A stretch of DNA of 64,000 bases from DAOVRD01 sp964521715 (lineage in GTDB: Bacteria > Planctomycetota > Brocadiia > SM23-32). Shown one piece after another: positions 1 through 7,890 of this stretch. Positions within the stretch are counted from its first letter, which is position 1; every line of letters begins with the position of its first letter. The translations under genes were made by a program, and so were the position numbers. The stretch lies in contig CAZFSS010000017.1 of the NCBI GenBank assembly GCA_964521715.1, forward strand, positions 1 to 64,000, in the 5' to 3' direction. The notes under the pieces are model-generated. The model searched no databases. It saw nothing but the letters and a program-made list of their open reading frames with translations, and was not told the origin of the DNA.

Positions 1-1238
1 ACGAGGGCGATGCCGTCGTCGTCGGTGACGTTCTTGGCGGTGAGGGTGAGGTTGGCCGGCCGGATCGTCGGGTCGGGTTTGTCGGTGAGCGAGGCGATGG
101 CGGGCGGGAGCGGCGCCGGCCTGACGGTGACGCTTGCCGACACGGGGGCGCTCCAGGTCCCGTCGCTGTCCTGCGCGCGGGCGAAGAAGGTGTAGCTCGC
201 CAAGTCCCAGCCGGTTGTCGGGCCGCTCCAGCTCCAGCCGTCGGCTCCGTTCGTGTCCTCTCCGAGCAGCAGGTCCGTGCCCGGGTCCAGCGCTGCACTG
301 GCGTTCTCGTCGCGGAAGAACTGCACGCGGGCCATGGCGCCGTCGGCGTCGTCAACGGCGTGCGCCGTGAGGGTGAGCGCGGAAGGACGTTCGACGGGAT
401 CGGGCTCGTCGGACAGCGAACCGATCGTCGGTGCGGCGTTGTAGAGCGTGCCCGGTGTCGAAGCCGCCTGGCCCCACTGGTTGTTGTTGTCCCGGGCGCG
501 GGCGAAGTATGCCTGCATCCCCAACGGCAGGCCGGCCGTGGGACCCGTCCAGACCCAGTTTGCGCCTTGTTTGGCGCCGGTTCCGACAAACGCGTCCACG
601 CCGGTTTCGAGCGTGCCGTTGGCGTTGGCGTCCCTGTAGAACTCGACGGTTGTCACGGAGCCGTCCACGTCATAGGCGCCGTACGCCGTGAGCGTCAATT
701 CGGCGGGGCGCGTGATCGGGTCGGGCTCGTCCACGAAGAGGCCGATGCCGGGCAGGGCGTTCTGCACGGTCACCGTGGTCGCGGCCGCCGCGCTCCAGTC
801 TCCCTGGTTATCCTGTGCCCGGGCGAAGACCGTCTGCGTGCCGGCCGGCCAGCCCATCGTGCTGCCGTTCCACGTCCACCCGCCGCTGCTGCTGGAGTCG
901 TTCCCCAGGAACACGTCGGTGGCGGTCTCCAGCGTGCCGTTGCCGTTCGCGTCGCGGTAGAACTCCACGAGTGCTATAGACCCGTCCGCGTCGTTCACGT
1001 CCACTGCGGTCAGCGTCACCCCGTTCGGCCTTTCCACCGGGTCGGGGCTCGCCGAAAGGGATCCGATCGTGGGGGGGATGCTCAACGGGGCGTCGTCGGC
1101 AGCGGGGACCCAGGGGTCCGTCTGCTGCCCTGTTCCGCCCGACAGGAGCAGCCGCTGTTCGAGTCGCTCAAGGTAGAGGGCCGTGCGGTTCGATGATTGC
1201 GCGCGCTTCGTACGGGACGGGTCGCTGAAAGGGAACAT
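1..1238 (-). CDS. Secreted/surface protein with LEPR-XLL-like N-terminus and tandem Ig-like repeats (partial, C-terminus off window)
   Basis: The minus-strand frame is open from an ATG at 1238 to the window edge, giving 412 residues with no stop seen. Residues 23-33 read LERLEQRLLLS, close to the LEPR-XLL signature found at the N-terminus of large secreted proteins of planctomycetes. From about residue 56 the protein consists of repeats of about 105 residues. Each opens with a P-x-I-x-S-L-x-x-x-P-D-P-x-x-R-P block (near residues 56, 161, 267 and 376), followed by a D-x-D-G segment, an F-Y/F-R-D-x-N-A/G segment and a FARAxD segment. The repeats look like Ig-like or cadherin-like beta-sandwich modules with Asp/Asn-rich loops that may bind calcium. 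GAGG lies six bases upstream of the ATG. A surface or extracellular role is inferred; no enzymatic domain is visible in the part present. Confidence 0.85.
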   Translation of the reverse strand, partial: MFPFSDPSRTKRAQSSNRTALYLERLEQRLLLSGGTGQQTDPWVPAADDAPLSIPPTIGSLSASPDPVERPNGVTLTAVDVNDADGSIALVEFYRDANGNGTLETATDVFLGNDSSSSGGWTWNGSTMGWPAGTQTVFARAQDNQGDWSAAAATTVTVQNALPGIGLFVDEPDPITRPAELTLTAYGAYDVDGSVTTVEFYRDANANGTLETGVDAFVGTGAKQGANWVWTGPTAGLPLGMQAYFARARDNNNQWGQAASTPGTLYNAAPTIGSLSDEPDPVERPSALTLTAHAVDDADGAMARVQFFRDENASAALDPGTDLLLGEDTNGADGWSWSGPTTGWDLASYTFFARAQDSDGTWSAPVSASVTVRPAPLPPAIASLTDKPDPTIRPANLTLTAKNVTDDDGIAL

Positions 1239-1308
1239 AGCGTGCCTCGGACGCAAGTGAGGGGCCGGCGTGGCTCCCAGGACTGTAAGTTCTGACGCGT
1301 CGCGTAGC

Positions 1309-1336
1309 ATTATAGCTGCGCGCCAGGGCGACTGAA
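1309..1336 (-). promoter_or_regulatory. Sigma70-like promoter for the LEPR-XLL repeat protein
   Basis: Read on the minus strand: TTCAGT, 16 nt, then a perfect TATAAT. It lies about 70 nt upstream of the ATG at 1238, in an AT-richer patch. Confidence 0.6.
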
Positions 1337-1380
1337 GAATCACGCGTCACGCCCGGGCGGGGGCTTCGAGACAAGCGGAT

Positions 1381-1402
1381 GGCCGCCGCCGAGCCGGCGG
1401 CC
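1381..1402 (-). terminator. Hairpin just after lpxD, possible terminator
   Basis: GGCCGCC and GGCGGCC pair around an 8-nt loop 14 nt downstream of the lpxD stop. No U-run follows, so a Rho-independent terminator is uncertain. Confidence 0.35.
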
Positions 1403-1415
1403 GGCTGCATCAGGG

Positions 1416-2453
1416 TCAGCCTTCCAGTCTGCGGCGCAGCGCGTCGAGTTGCCCTTCAAGGCGACGCAGCTTCTGGGCCATCTCCGGGAGCCTGCCCAGC
1501 AGGGCGAAGATGCGCCGCTGCTCGCGGAGAGGCCGGACGGGGTAGCCCCACACCACGTCGCCGGCGCCCACGTCGGCGTGAACGCCGGAGCCGGCGGCGA
1601 CGATGGCGCCGTCGCCCACGCTCACGTGGTCCTTGACGGCCACGTCGCCCGCCAGGATCACTCCCCGGCCGAGCCGCACGCTGCCGCCGAGCATAGCGCC
1701 CGCGGCGATGACGCAGTCAGGGCCGATATGGCAGTTGTGGGCCACGTGGCAGTTGTCGTCCAGCTTCGCGCCGTCCTCGATGACCGTCGCTTCGAGGGTC
1801 GCGCGGTCCACGCTCGTCAGCGCGCCGATCTGCACGCGGTCGCCTATCCTGACCGTGCCCACCTGGGGCACCTTGAGCTGGCGTCCATCGCGCTGGAGGA
1901 AGCCGAATCCCTCCGAGCCGATCACGGCGTTGTGCTGGATGAGGCACTCGGAGCCTATGACGCAACCGTCGTGGACCTTCACGCCGGCGCAGAGGACGCT
2001 CCGCTCGCCGATGCGGCAGTTCCGACCTACGTGGACCTGCGCGTGGATGACCGTGCCGGCGCCGACCTCGGCTCCGTCGCCGATGACGGCGCAGTCGCCG
2101 ACGGCCACTCCCGCTGCCAGCACTGCGGACGGGCTGACCGACGCCAGCCGGCTGATCCCCTCGGGCGCAGGGAAACGCTCCTCCGCGAACGCCGCCAGGA
2201 TGGCGGCCATGGCCACGTCGGGATCCTGACAGACGATCATCGTGCCGGCGTAGTCCTCCACCTCCTCGGGCGTCACGAGCACGGCGGCCCGGCACTTGCA
2301 GGCGTCGGCCCTCCCGGACGTGGTTCGCAGGAACGCCAGGTCGCCCTCGCCGGCGAACTCCGGCGCCCTGACGTTCTCGACGCTCACGTCCCCCGGCCCG
2401 GCGAGCCTGCCGCCGACCATTTGCGCGAGCTGCTCTGCCGTAAACCGGGGCAT
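1416..2453 (-). CDS. lpxD: UDP-3-O-acylglucosamine N-acyltransferase
   Basis: 345 residues, the usual LpxD length. The enzyme transfers a hydroxyacyl chain from acyl-ACP to UDP-3-O-acyl-glucosamine in lipid A synthesis, in the cytosol. Residues 1-100 form the uridine-binding LpxD domain. From about 110 to 320 there are many left-handed beta-helix hexapeptides (I/V-G-x-x-x-x). The catalytic histidine sits in the HVAHN motif at residue 239, the same number as in E. coli. A C-terminal helical tail ends in Arg/Leu-rich residues. The ATG at 2453 was chosen because the LpxD domain starts there and GAGGGG lies just upstream; the frame remains open further upstream. Its presence implies an LPS-bearing outer membrane. 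It stands alone, without lpxA/lpxB or fabZ beside it. Confidence 0.93.
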   Translation of the reverse strand: MPRFTAEQLAQMVGGRLAGPGDVSVENVRAPEFAGEGDLAFLRTTSGRADACKCRAAVLVTPEEVEDYAGTMIVCQDPDVAMAAILAAFAEERFPAPEGISRLASVSPSAVLAAGVAVGDCAVIGDGAEVGAGTVIHAQVHVGRNCRIGERSVLCAGVKVHDGCVIGSECLIQHNAVIGSEGFGFLQRDGRQLKVPQVGTVRIGDRVQIGALTSVDRATLEATVIEDGAKLDDNCHVAHNCHIGPDCVIAAGAMLGGSVRLGRGVILAGDVAVKDHVSVGDGAIVAAGSGVHADVGAGDVVWGYPVRPLREQRRIFALLGRLPEMAQKLRRLEGQLDALRRRLEG

Positions 2454-2510
2454 GTTCCCCTCGGGGAGCCTGACCGCTCCGGACGCGAGGCGCCGGGGAC
2501 GATGCGCTTC

Positions 2511-2540
2511 TTGACTTCTGCCGTTCGAGGCGGACAATAT
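2511..2540 (+). promoter_or_regulatory. Candidate promoter for tadA
   Basis: TTGACT, 18 nt, CAATAT in an AT-rich break between divergent lpxD and tadA. If used, transcription begins near 2548, so the in-frame ATG at 2502 could not be the start of tadA. Confidence 0.5.
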
Positions 2541-2633
2541 GCTACATGGGGGGACGGTCTGCCGCAAGGGCGTTCGTTTGTCTTTGTTGCGTCGACGGAA
2601 CCGGAGCAGCGGCCGCTGGATGACGAAGCCTAC

Positions 2634-3065
2634 ATGGAGCTGGCGCTGGAGGAGGCGCGGGCGGCCGCCGCCGAAGGGGAAGTCCCCGTCGGGTGCGTCG
2701 TCGTGCACGAGGGAGACGTCATCGGACGCGGCCACAACTTGCGGGAGGCCCTTCGGGACCCGACGGCCCACGCGGAGATCGTGGCGCTGAGACAGGCTGC
2801 GGCGGCCGTGGGGCGCTGGCGGCTCGAGGGCGCGACGGTTTACTGCACGGTGGAGCCCTGCTGCATGTGCGCCGGAGCGCTCGTCAACGCGCGGGTGGCG
2901 CGCCTCGTCTACGGCGTGGCCGACCCGAAGAGCGGGGCGTGCGGATCGGTCCTCAACATCCCTTCCGAGCGGCGGCTGAATCACCGTTTCGACGTCCGCG
3001 GCGGCGTGCTGGAGCAGAAGGCCGTTGAGTTGCTTCGCGGCTTCTTCGAGCCGCGCCGCTATTGA
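2634..3065 (+). CDS. tadA: tRNA-specific adenosine deaminase
   Basis: Deaminates A34 of tRNA-Arg(ACG) to inosine, so that one tRNA can read several codons. The zinc motif is complete: HAEIVALR carries the His ligand and the catalytic Glu, and PCCMCAGAL carries the two Cys ligands. The conserved TWRLEGAT-like, VYGVADPKSG and NHRF segments of bacterial TadA follow in order. The start is uncertain. ATG 2634 begins at the first helix (MELALEEAR) and gives 143 residues, close to the family. An in-frame ATG at 2502 would add 44 residues unlike TadA and would lie upstream of the candidate promoter. The residues just before 2634 (DDEAY) look TadA-like, so a non-ATG start slightly upstream is possible. 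Confidence 0.9.
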   Translation: MELALEEARAAAAEGEVPVGCVVVHEGDVIGRGHNLREALRDPTAHAEIVALRQAAAAVGRWRLEGATVYCTVEPCCMCAGALVNARVARLVYGVADPKSGACGSVLNIPSERRLNHRFDVRGGVLEQKAVELLRGFFEPRRY

Positions 3066-3100
3066 GGCCGCCAATGACAGTGTTGCGGCCAACGAGGAGT

Positions 3101-3201
3101 TGTCATTCTGAGGCCGCAGCAGGTCGGCCGAAGAATCTCGTCGTTCCCTATGCGGCAAGGCGAGATTCTTCGTCGTGGCTTCGCCGCTCCTCAGAATGAC
3201 A
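3101..3201. repeat. Palindromic intergenic repeat (MITE/REP-like)
   Basis: A 101-nt imperfect inverted repeat. The outer arms TGTCATTCTGAGG (3101-3113) and CCTCAGAATGACA (3189-3201) match perfectly. The inner arms CGAAGAATCTCG (3129-3140) and CGAGATTCTTCG (3161-3172) also match perfectly around a 20-nt loop. It lies between tadA and the comEC promoter. It has no coding capacity and no clear target duplication. Confidence 0.8.
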
Positions 3202-3253
3202 GCGCGCATGGGGTCGGTACGTTGGCCACGCAGTTTTCCATAGCGGGGCCACG

Positions 3254-3283
3254 TTGCAATCTGGTGCGCGGGTTCGGTATGTT
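3254..3283 (+). promoter_or_regulatory. Promoter for comEC
   Basis: TTGCAA, 18 nt, TATGTT. It would start RNA near 3290, 35 nt before the TTG start of comEC. Confidence 0.6.
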
Positions 3284-3324
3284 ACGTCCGGGCGTGCAAG
3301 CTTTCCGATGGAAGGGCATCACCG

Positions 3325-5898
3325 TTGAGGCCGCCTTTGGGACGGGACGATCCGCCACAGGACGAGCGACGGACGGAGCCGCTGCGGCATCGGCCCGTCG
3401 TCCCCGTCCTGATCGGGCTGGCGTGCGGCATAGCGCTTGACGCCGCGCTGCGACCGGACGCGTGGGTCTGGTTTGTGCTCGGGTGCGCGGCGGTCCTGCT
3501 GTCCCTGTGGGGAGTCCGGCGCGGCCTCCGGGCCTGGGGGCACTGGGTGCTGGCATTGGCGCTGCTCGTCCCCTTCGGGGGAATGTGCCATGACATGCGC
3601 TTCCGGACTAAGCCGCGCTGGCATCTGCAGAACCTCCCTGTGCATGAGGGCGCTTACTACTACCTCCGGGGCGAAGTTGTCCGCGAGCCCCTCTGGCGTT
3701 ATCGCCAGCATGCGTTCGCGCCGGGGGACGAGTGGTCCGACGGGTTCTGGCTGACGCAGGCCGAGCTGGAGGCGCTCTCCGGCGACGGGAGTCGGTGGCA
3801 GCGGGCGGCGGGCGGCATCGCCGTGTTCGTTAGCGAGACGCGGCCCGACCTCAACGTGGGGGATAGGATCGAGTTCTTCGCGCCGCTGTCCAAGAACCGG
3901 CCGCCGACCAACCCTGGCGAGCGGGACAGCGCGTTTCGCTACGGGCGGTCGGGCAGCTACGGCACCGCCTCCGTAAGCTCCGCGGACGCCATCAAGGTGA
4001 TCGAGCGGGCGCGTTGGTACAGCTCCGTGCCGGCGGCCGTGTCCCGGCTCCGCACCATCACGATGGAACGCCTGGAGCGGCGGCTCCGTTCAGCGGAGGC
4101 CGGCTCCGCATCGCGCCGCGGCCTGATAGAGGCCCTGCTGTTCGGCGACCGGGGCGCTCTGCCCGAGCACCAGTCGGACCTGCTGAGGGAATCGGGCACG
4201 CTGCATTTCCTTGCGATCAGCGGCCTGCACGTGGGGATCTTCTGCATGTTTGTGGCGTCGCTGCTCACGTGGCTGGGCGTTCGGGCCGGGCTGCGCTCGG
4301 TGCTGATGATCGCCCTCATCTGGGCTTACGTCCTCTTCACGGGCTTCCACGTCTCAGCGGTGCGCGCCGGATGGATGCTGACCTTCATGCTGGCCGCGCC
4401 GCTCGTGCAGCGGCAGCGGGATTCGCTCTCCGCGCTGGCGGGTTCGGCGTTTCTCATACTCCTTGTCTGGCCGCAGCAGTTGTTCATGGCGGGCTTCCAG
4501 CTCACCTTCGTGGCGGTCTGGGCCATCGTCTGCATCTATCCCCAACTGCACGGGATCCTGTGGCCGTGGGAGGACTGGCTGGCGCGCGTCCAGCAGCCGG
4601 GCGAGAGAACGCTGGCGGCCGACCTGTGGCGGTGGGGCAGGAGCTACCTGCTGCTCTCCTGCGTCGTCTGGGCGGCGACCGCGCCGATCCAGGCCTATCA
4701 CTTCAACCTGCTCTGCCTTGTCGCGCCGCTTCTGAATCTTATCATGTGGCTGCTGGTGCTGCTCCTGCTGCTGACATGTTTCGCCCTGGCCGTCGCCCTC
4801 CTGCTCGGCGGGCTGGGCGCCGGATTGCTCGTGCCGCTGGCCCTGTACTTCAGCGGCTGCATCGAGCATGTGCTCGAGCTTGTGCGCGGACTGCCGGGGT
4901 TCGGGCTCTACATGCCTTCTCCGCCGTCGTGGTGGGTGGGGCTGTTCTACGTTGCACTGGCCATCTGGGTGCTGCGGGATCGGTTGCCGCATGGGCGAAG
5001 GGCCTTCGTGGCCGCCGCGGTGGTGCTTGCCGCAAGCTACCTTGCCCATGACGTCGCGTTGCGCGCGGACCGCCGCTTCAGGCTCACCGTGGCGGACGTG
5101 GGCTCGGGGCAGGCCGTCCTGCTCCAGCTTCCGGACGGGCAGGAGCTCCTGTTCGACGCCGGCTCGGTGCGTTCCGGCGCCGCAAGGGCGCTGACCGAGA
5201 TGCTCTGGGCCGCGCACGTCGGCCGCCTTGACGCCGTCGTGATTTCGCACCTGGACGGGGACCACTGCGACTTTGTGCCGCACCTGGCCCGGCGGTTCGA
5301 CATCGCGCGGATCGTCCTGCCCAGGGCCGGCGAACTGAAGCCTGCGTCCGCATGCGTCAGAGAGGGCCTGGAGGCCCAGGAGCTGCCCGTCCGCCTGCTG
5401 AGTGAGCACGACCGCATCGAGGCCGGCGGCCTCCGGTGCGAGGTCCTGCACCCGGACGCCCGCTTCGTCCTCGCCCCAGACCTTTCGCAGAACGAGAAGT
5501 CTCTGGTGCTGCTCTGCCGGTTCCGGGGACTGAGCTTTCTGCTGACCGGCGACATCCAGGGCAGGGCCATGGAGCGCCTCTGCCGCCAGTATGGGGACGA
5601 GCTGAGGGCCGACATCCTCATGATGCCGCACCACGGCCATTACGATCCCGCCCTGGGCGATTTCGTCTCGCTGGTCCGTCCAGCGCTCGCCATCGCCAGC
5701 GGCGGGGAGAGCGACTGCGATCCCGCAACGCGAGACCTGCTGTGCTACAAGCAGGGGGTGCCCCTCTGGATTACGGGTCAGGAGGGGGCTATCATTGTCA
5801 CCTTTGACGGAGCGAAGGCGCGCGTGCTGGGCTACCGGTCGGGCCGGGCGATGGAGTTCAGCCCGTCCGGGTCGCCTGCGCTCTCCGCCGCGCCATGA
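3325..5898 (+). CDS. comEC: ComEC/Rec2 family DNA-uptake channel protein
   Basis: 857 residues. ComEC is the inner-membrane channel that takes single-stranded DNA into the cytosol during natural transformation. The order is typical: N-terminal hydrophobic helices and a DUF4131-like soluble segment; a multi-helix Competence domain from about residue 230 with the signature HFLAISGLHVG; then a C-terminal metallo-beta-lactamase-like domain from about 585 with SHLDGDHCD near 640, LTGDIQ, and MMPHHGHYD. Start: TTG at 3325, preceded by GGAAGGG at a good distance and by a promoter; no ATG fits better. The downstream membrane-protein gene follows after 18 nt, so the two are probably co-transcribed. 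No other competence gene is in the window. Confidence 0.9.
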   Translation: MRPPLGRDDPPQDERRTEPLRHRPVVPVLIGLACGIALDAALRPDAWVWFVLGCAAVLLSLWGVRRGLRAWGHWVLALALLVPFGGMCHDMRFRTKPRWHLQNLPVHEGAYYYLRGEVVREPLWRYRQHAFAPGDEWSDGFWLTQAELEALSGDGSRWQRAAGGIAVFVSETRPDLNVGDRIEFFAPLSKNRPPTNPGERDSAFRYGRSGSYGTASVSSADAIKVIERARWYSSVPAAVSRLRTITMERLERRLRSAEAGSASRRGLIEALLFGDRGALPEHQSDLLRESGTLHFLAISGLHVGIFCMFVASLLTWLGVRAGLRSVLMIALIWAYVLFTGFHVSAVRAGWMLTFMLAAPLVQRQRDSLSALAGSAFLILLVWPQQLFMAGFQLTFVAVWAIVCIYPQLHGILWPWEDWLARVQQPGERTLAADLWRWGRSYLLLSCVVWAATAPIQAYHFNLLCLVAPLLNLIMWLLVLLLLLTCFALAVALLLGGLGAGLLVPLALYFSGCIEHVLELVRGLPGFGLYMPSPPSWWVGLFYVALAIWVLRDRLPHGRRAFVAAAVVLAASYLAHDVALRADRRFRLTVADVGSGQAVLLQLPDGQELLFDAGSVRSGAARALTEMLWAAHVGRLDAVVISHLDGDHCDFVPHLARRFDIARIVLPRAGELKPASACVREGLEAQELPVRLLSEHDRIEAGGLRCEVLHPDARFVLAPDLSQNEKSLVLLCRFRGLSFLLTGDIQGRAMERLCRQYGDELRADILMMPHHGHYDPALGDFVSLVRPALAIASGGESDCDPATRDLLCYKQGVPLWITGQEGAIIVTFDGAKARVLGYRSGRAMEFSPSGSPALSAAP

Positions 5899-5916
5899 GC
5901 GCACGAAGGACTCGGG

Positions 5917-7890
5917 ATGATCCCACCCGCCATTCGCAAGGTGGTCCAGGATAAGCGCTTCTTGTTCGGCCTGACGTTCCTTGGGGCGGCGCTGGCGCTG
6001 CTTGGCCCGCTGGTTGCGGACGACGTCTGGTGGCACCTGAAGGCGGGGGGCCTGATCCTTCAGGAGCGCGCCGTCCCCAGGACGGACGTGTTCTCATTCA
6101 CGGCCGCCGGGCGGCCGTGGGTCTACCAGTCGTGGCTTTCGGGCGTCGTCCTCACGCTGGTCTGGCAGGCCGGAGGGGTGGCCGGCCCGACGCTGCTGCC
6201 GACCCTTCTGATCTCGGGCAGCCTGATGATCGCCTGGGCAGCAGCTACCCGCAGGGGAGTGGGGCCGGGCGTGGCGTCCATACTCGTCCTGGCCGCCTGC
6301 GTGCAGCTCAAGCCGCGCGCGCTCACGCGCCCTTACCTGTTCTCCTACGTCCTGTTCATGCTGTTCCTGCTGATCCTTCGGCCGATCACGGGCCGCGCTG
6401 CATCGCCAAAGCGCGTGGGGGCCTTCGCCGAGGAGGACAGCTTCCTGTGGGGCGACGGCGGGCACCTCCTTCTGCTTCCCATGCTGACGGTGCTCTGGGC
6501 GAACCTGCACGCGGGCTTCGTCAGCGGCCTGCTCCTCATCGGCGCTTTCGGGGCGGGGGAGATGGTCCGGCTGTGGGCCGCGCGGGACGGACGCCCGTAC
6601 CCGGCAGTGCTGCTCCGGGAGAGCGAAGGAGCGCGGTTGAGGGCCCTGTTGATCGCCGGCGTGCTCTGCCTGGCGGCTGCGGTCGTCACCCCGTATGGCC
6701 CGGGCGTTCTGATGTACCCTTTCAAGCTCATGCGGGAAGTGAAGCTCGTGGCCCGCATCCAGGAATGGCGGCCGATTGCGTTCAGCAAGGGCTTCGCCAT
6801 CTTCTGGTCCTGCCTTATCCTGGGCGCCCTGATCATGGCTCGCTCGCTGGCCTTCTGCGCCGGGCGCGCGCGGCTGCGCAACGCTGCGGGCGAGTTCGTG
6901 ACGGACGCGCTGCTGATGGGCGGGTTCGCCTTGCTCGCCCTTCGGGCGGTCAGGCACATGGAGTGGTTCCTGCTGCTGGTGCCGTCCGTGTTGGGCTATC
7001 ACCTGGACGCTTCGCGCTGGCTTGCCCCGAAAGCTCAAGAGGGCGGCGGGGCGGCTCGCAAACGGGACGGCTTCGTCTACGCCTGCGCCGCGTCTCTCCT
7101 GGCAATCGTGTGTGCGGCCCGGCCCTTCATCATATCGGGCTGGCCGGTGATCGGGCCGTCGCAGCTGGTCCTGCCCGTCAAAGCGTGCGACTACATCGAG
7201 CAGAAGGGGCTGTGGTACCGTCCCTACAATTCCTATGAATGGGGCGGATACTTCATCTGGCGTTTCTGGCCCCGCAATCGCGTGTTCATCGACGGACGCT
7301 GCGACGTGTACGGTGACGACATCATCGGGCAGGCCTTCGACGTGGAGGGCGGCGAGAAGGGCTGGGAGGACATACTCGATCGGTGGGGGGTCGAGATGCT
7401 CCTGGTGCGCTATCGCACGAACGAGCCGACGCACCTGTTCGCAGGCGACCATTGGCGTTGCGTCTACTGGGACGACATAGCCGTCGTCGGCCTCAGGGAG
7501 GACGTGCTTGCGCGGCGCAGGCTGGACGAGTTCCCGCTCTCCAATCCGCTCCTGTTCGACGCCAACCTGGCGCGCCTTCCCGCGGCGGACATACTGGCCG
7601 AGGTGGAGGCGGTGCTGCGGCGCGACCCGGAGTGCTGGACGGCGCTCGCTTACCGGGCCCGGTGCCTGGTCAAGCTCGCCGAGGAGAGGCCCGACGAGCG
7701 CCGGACGCTGCTCGCATCGGCCCTCCGGTCCGCGCAGGAGGCCGTCCGGTTGCAGGACGGGGACCGCGATCCCTGGCGCGCTCTGGCCGAAGCTGCCGCC
7801 GCCGTCGGCGACCAGCGGACTGCGGCCCGTGCCCAGCGCAAAGCCGATAGGCTCGAGGAGCGCAGGAAGGCCAGGAAACCCAGGGATTAG
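5917..7890 (+). CDS. Large polytopic membrane protein with C-terminal TPR-like helices
   Basis: 657 residues. GAAGGA lies before the ATG, 18 nt after comEC. About ten hydrophobic helices occupy residues 15-410. The first loop contains DDVWWHLKAGGLIL, VPRTDVFSFT and PWVYQSWLSG, a pattern seen in uncharacterised membrane proteins related in topology to GT-C glycosyltransferases. A soluble domain follows (about 425-560) with YNSYEWGGYFIW and FIDGRCDVYG. The last hundred residues are Ala/Arg-rich helices resembling TPRs. A sugar-transfer or envelope role is possible but unproven; no catalytic motif can be assigned with confidence. Its stop overlaps the end of convergent folC by 4 nt. Confidence 0.85.
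   Translation: MIPPAIRKVVQDKRFLFGLTFLGAALALLGPLVADDVWWHLKAGGLILQERAVPRTDVFSFTAAGRPWVYQSWLSGVVLTLVWQAGGVAGPTLLPTLLISGSLMIAWAAATRRGVGPGVASILVLAACVQLKPRALTRPYLFSYVLFMLFLLILRPITGRAASPKRVGAFAEEDSFLWGDGGHLLLLPMLTVLWANLHAGFVSGLLLIGAFGAGEMVRLWAARDGRPYPAVLLRESEGARLRALLIAGVLCLAAAVVTPYGPGVLMYPFKLMREVKLVARIQEWRPIAFSKGFAIFWSCLILGALIMARSLAFCAGRARLRNAAGEFVTDALLMGGFALLALRAVRHMEWFLLLVPSVLGYHLDASRWLAPKAQEGGGAARKRDGFVYACAASLLAIVCAARPFIISGWPVIGPSQLVLPVKACDYIEQKGLWYRPYNSYEWGGYFIWRFWPRNRVFIDGRCDVYGDDIIGQAFDVEGGEKGWEDILDRWGVEMLLVRYRTNEPTHLFAGDHWRCVYWDDIAVVGLREDVLARRRLDEFPLSNPLLFDANLARLPAADILAEVEAVLRRDPECWTALAYRARCLVKLAEERPDERRTLLASALRSAQEAVRLQDGDRDPWRALAEAAAAVGDQRTAARAQRKADRLEERRKARKPRD

Noticed and set aside
2502..2633. 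N-terminal extension of TadA from ATG 2502
   Set aside because: The 44 residues are unlike TadA and lie across a plausible promoter.
4354..6036. Long open frame on the minus strand opposite comEC
   Set aside because: Its translation is low-complexity and unlike any protein, whereas the plus frame is a full ComEC. Long antisense frames recur throughout this GC-rich window (also opposite 5917-7890, folC, rpoD and the PHP lipoprotein).
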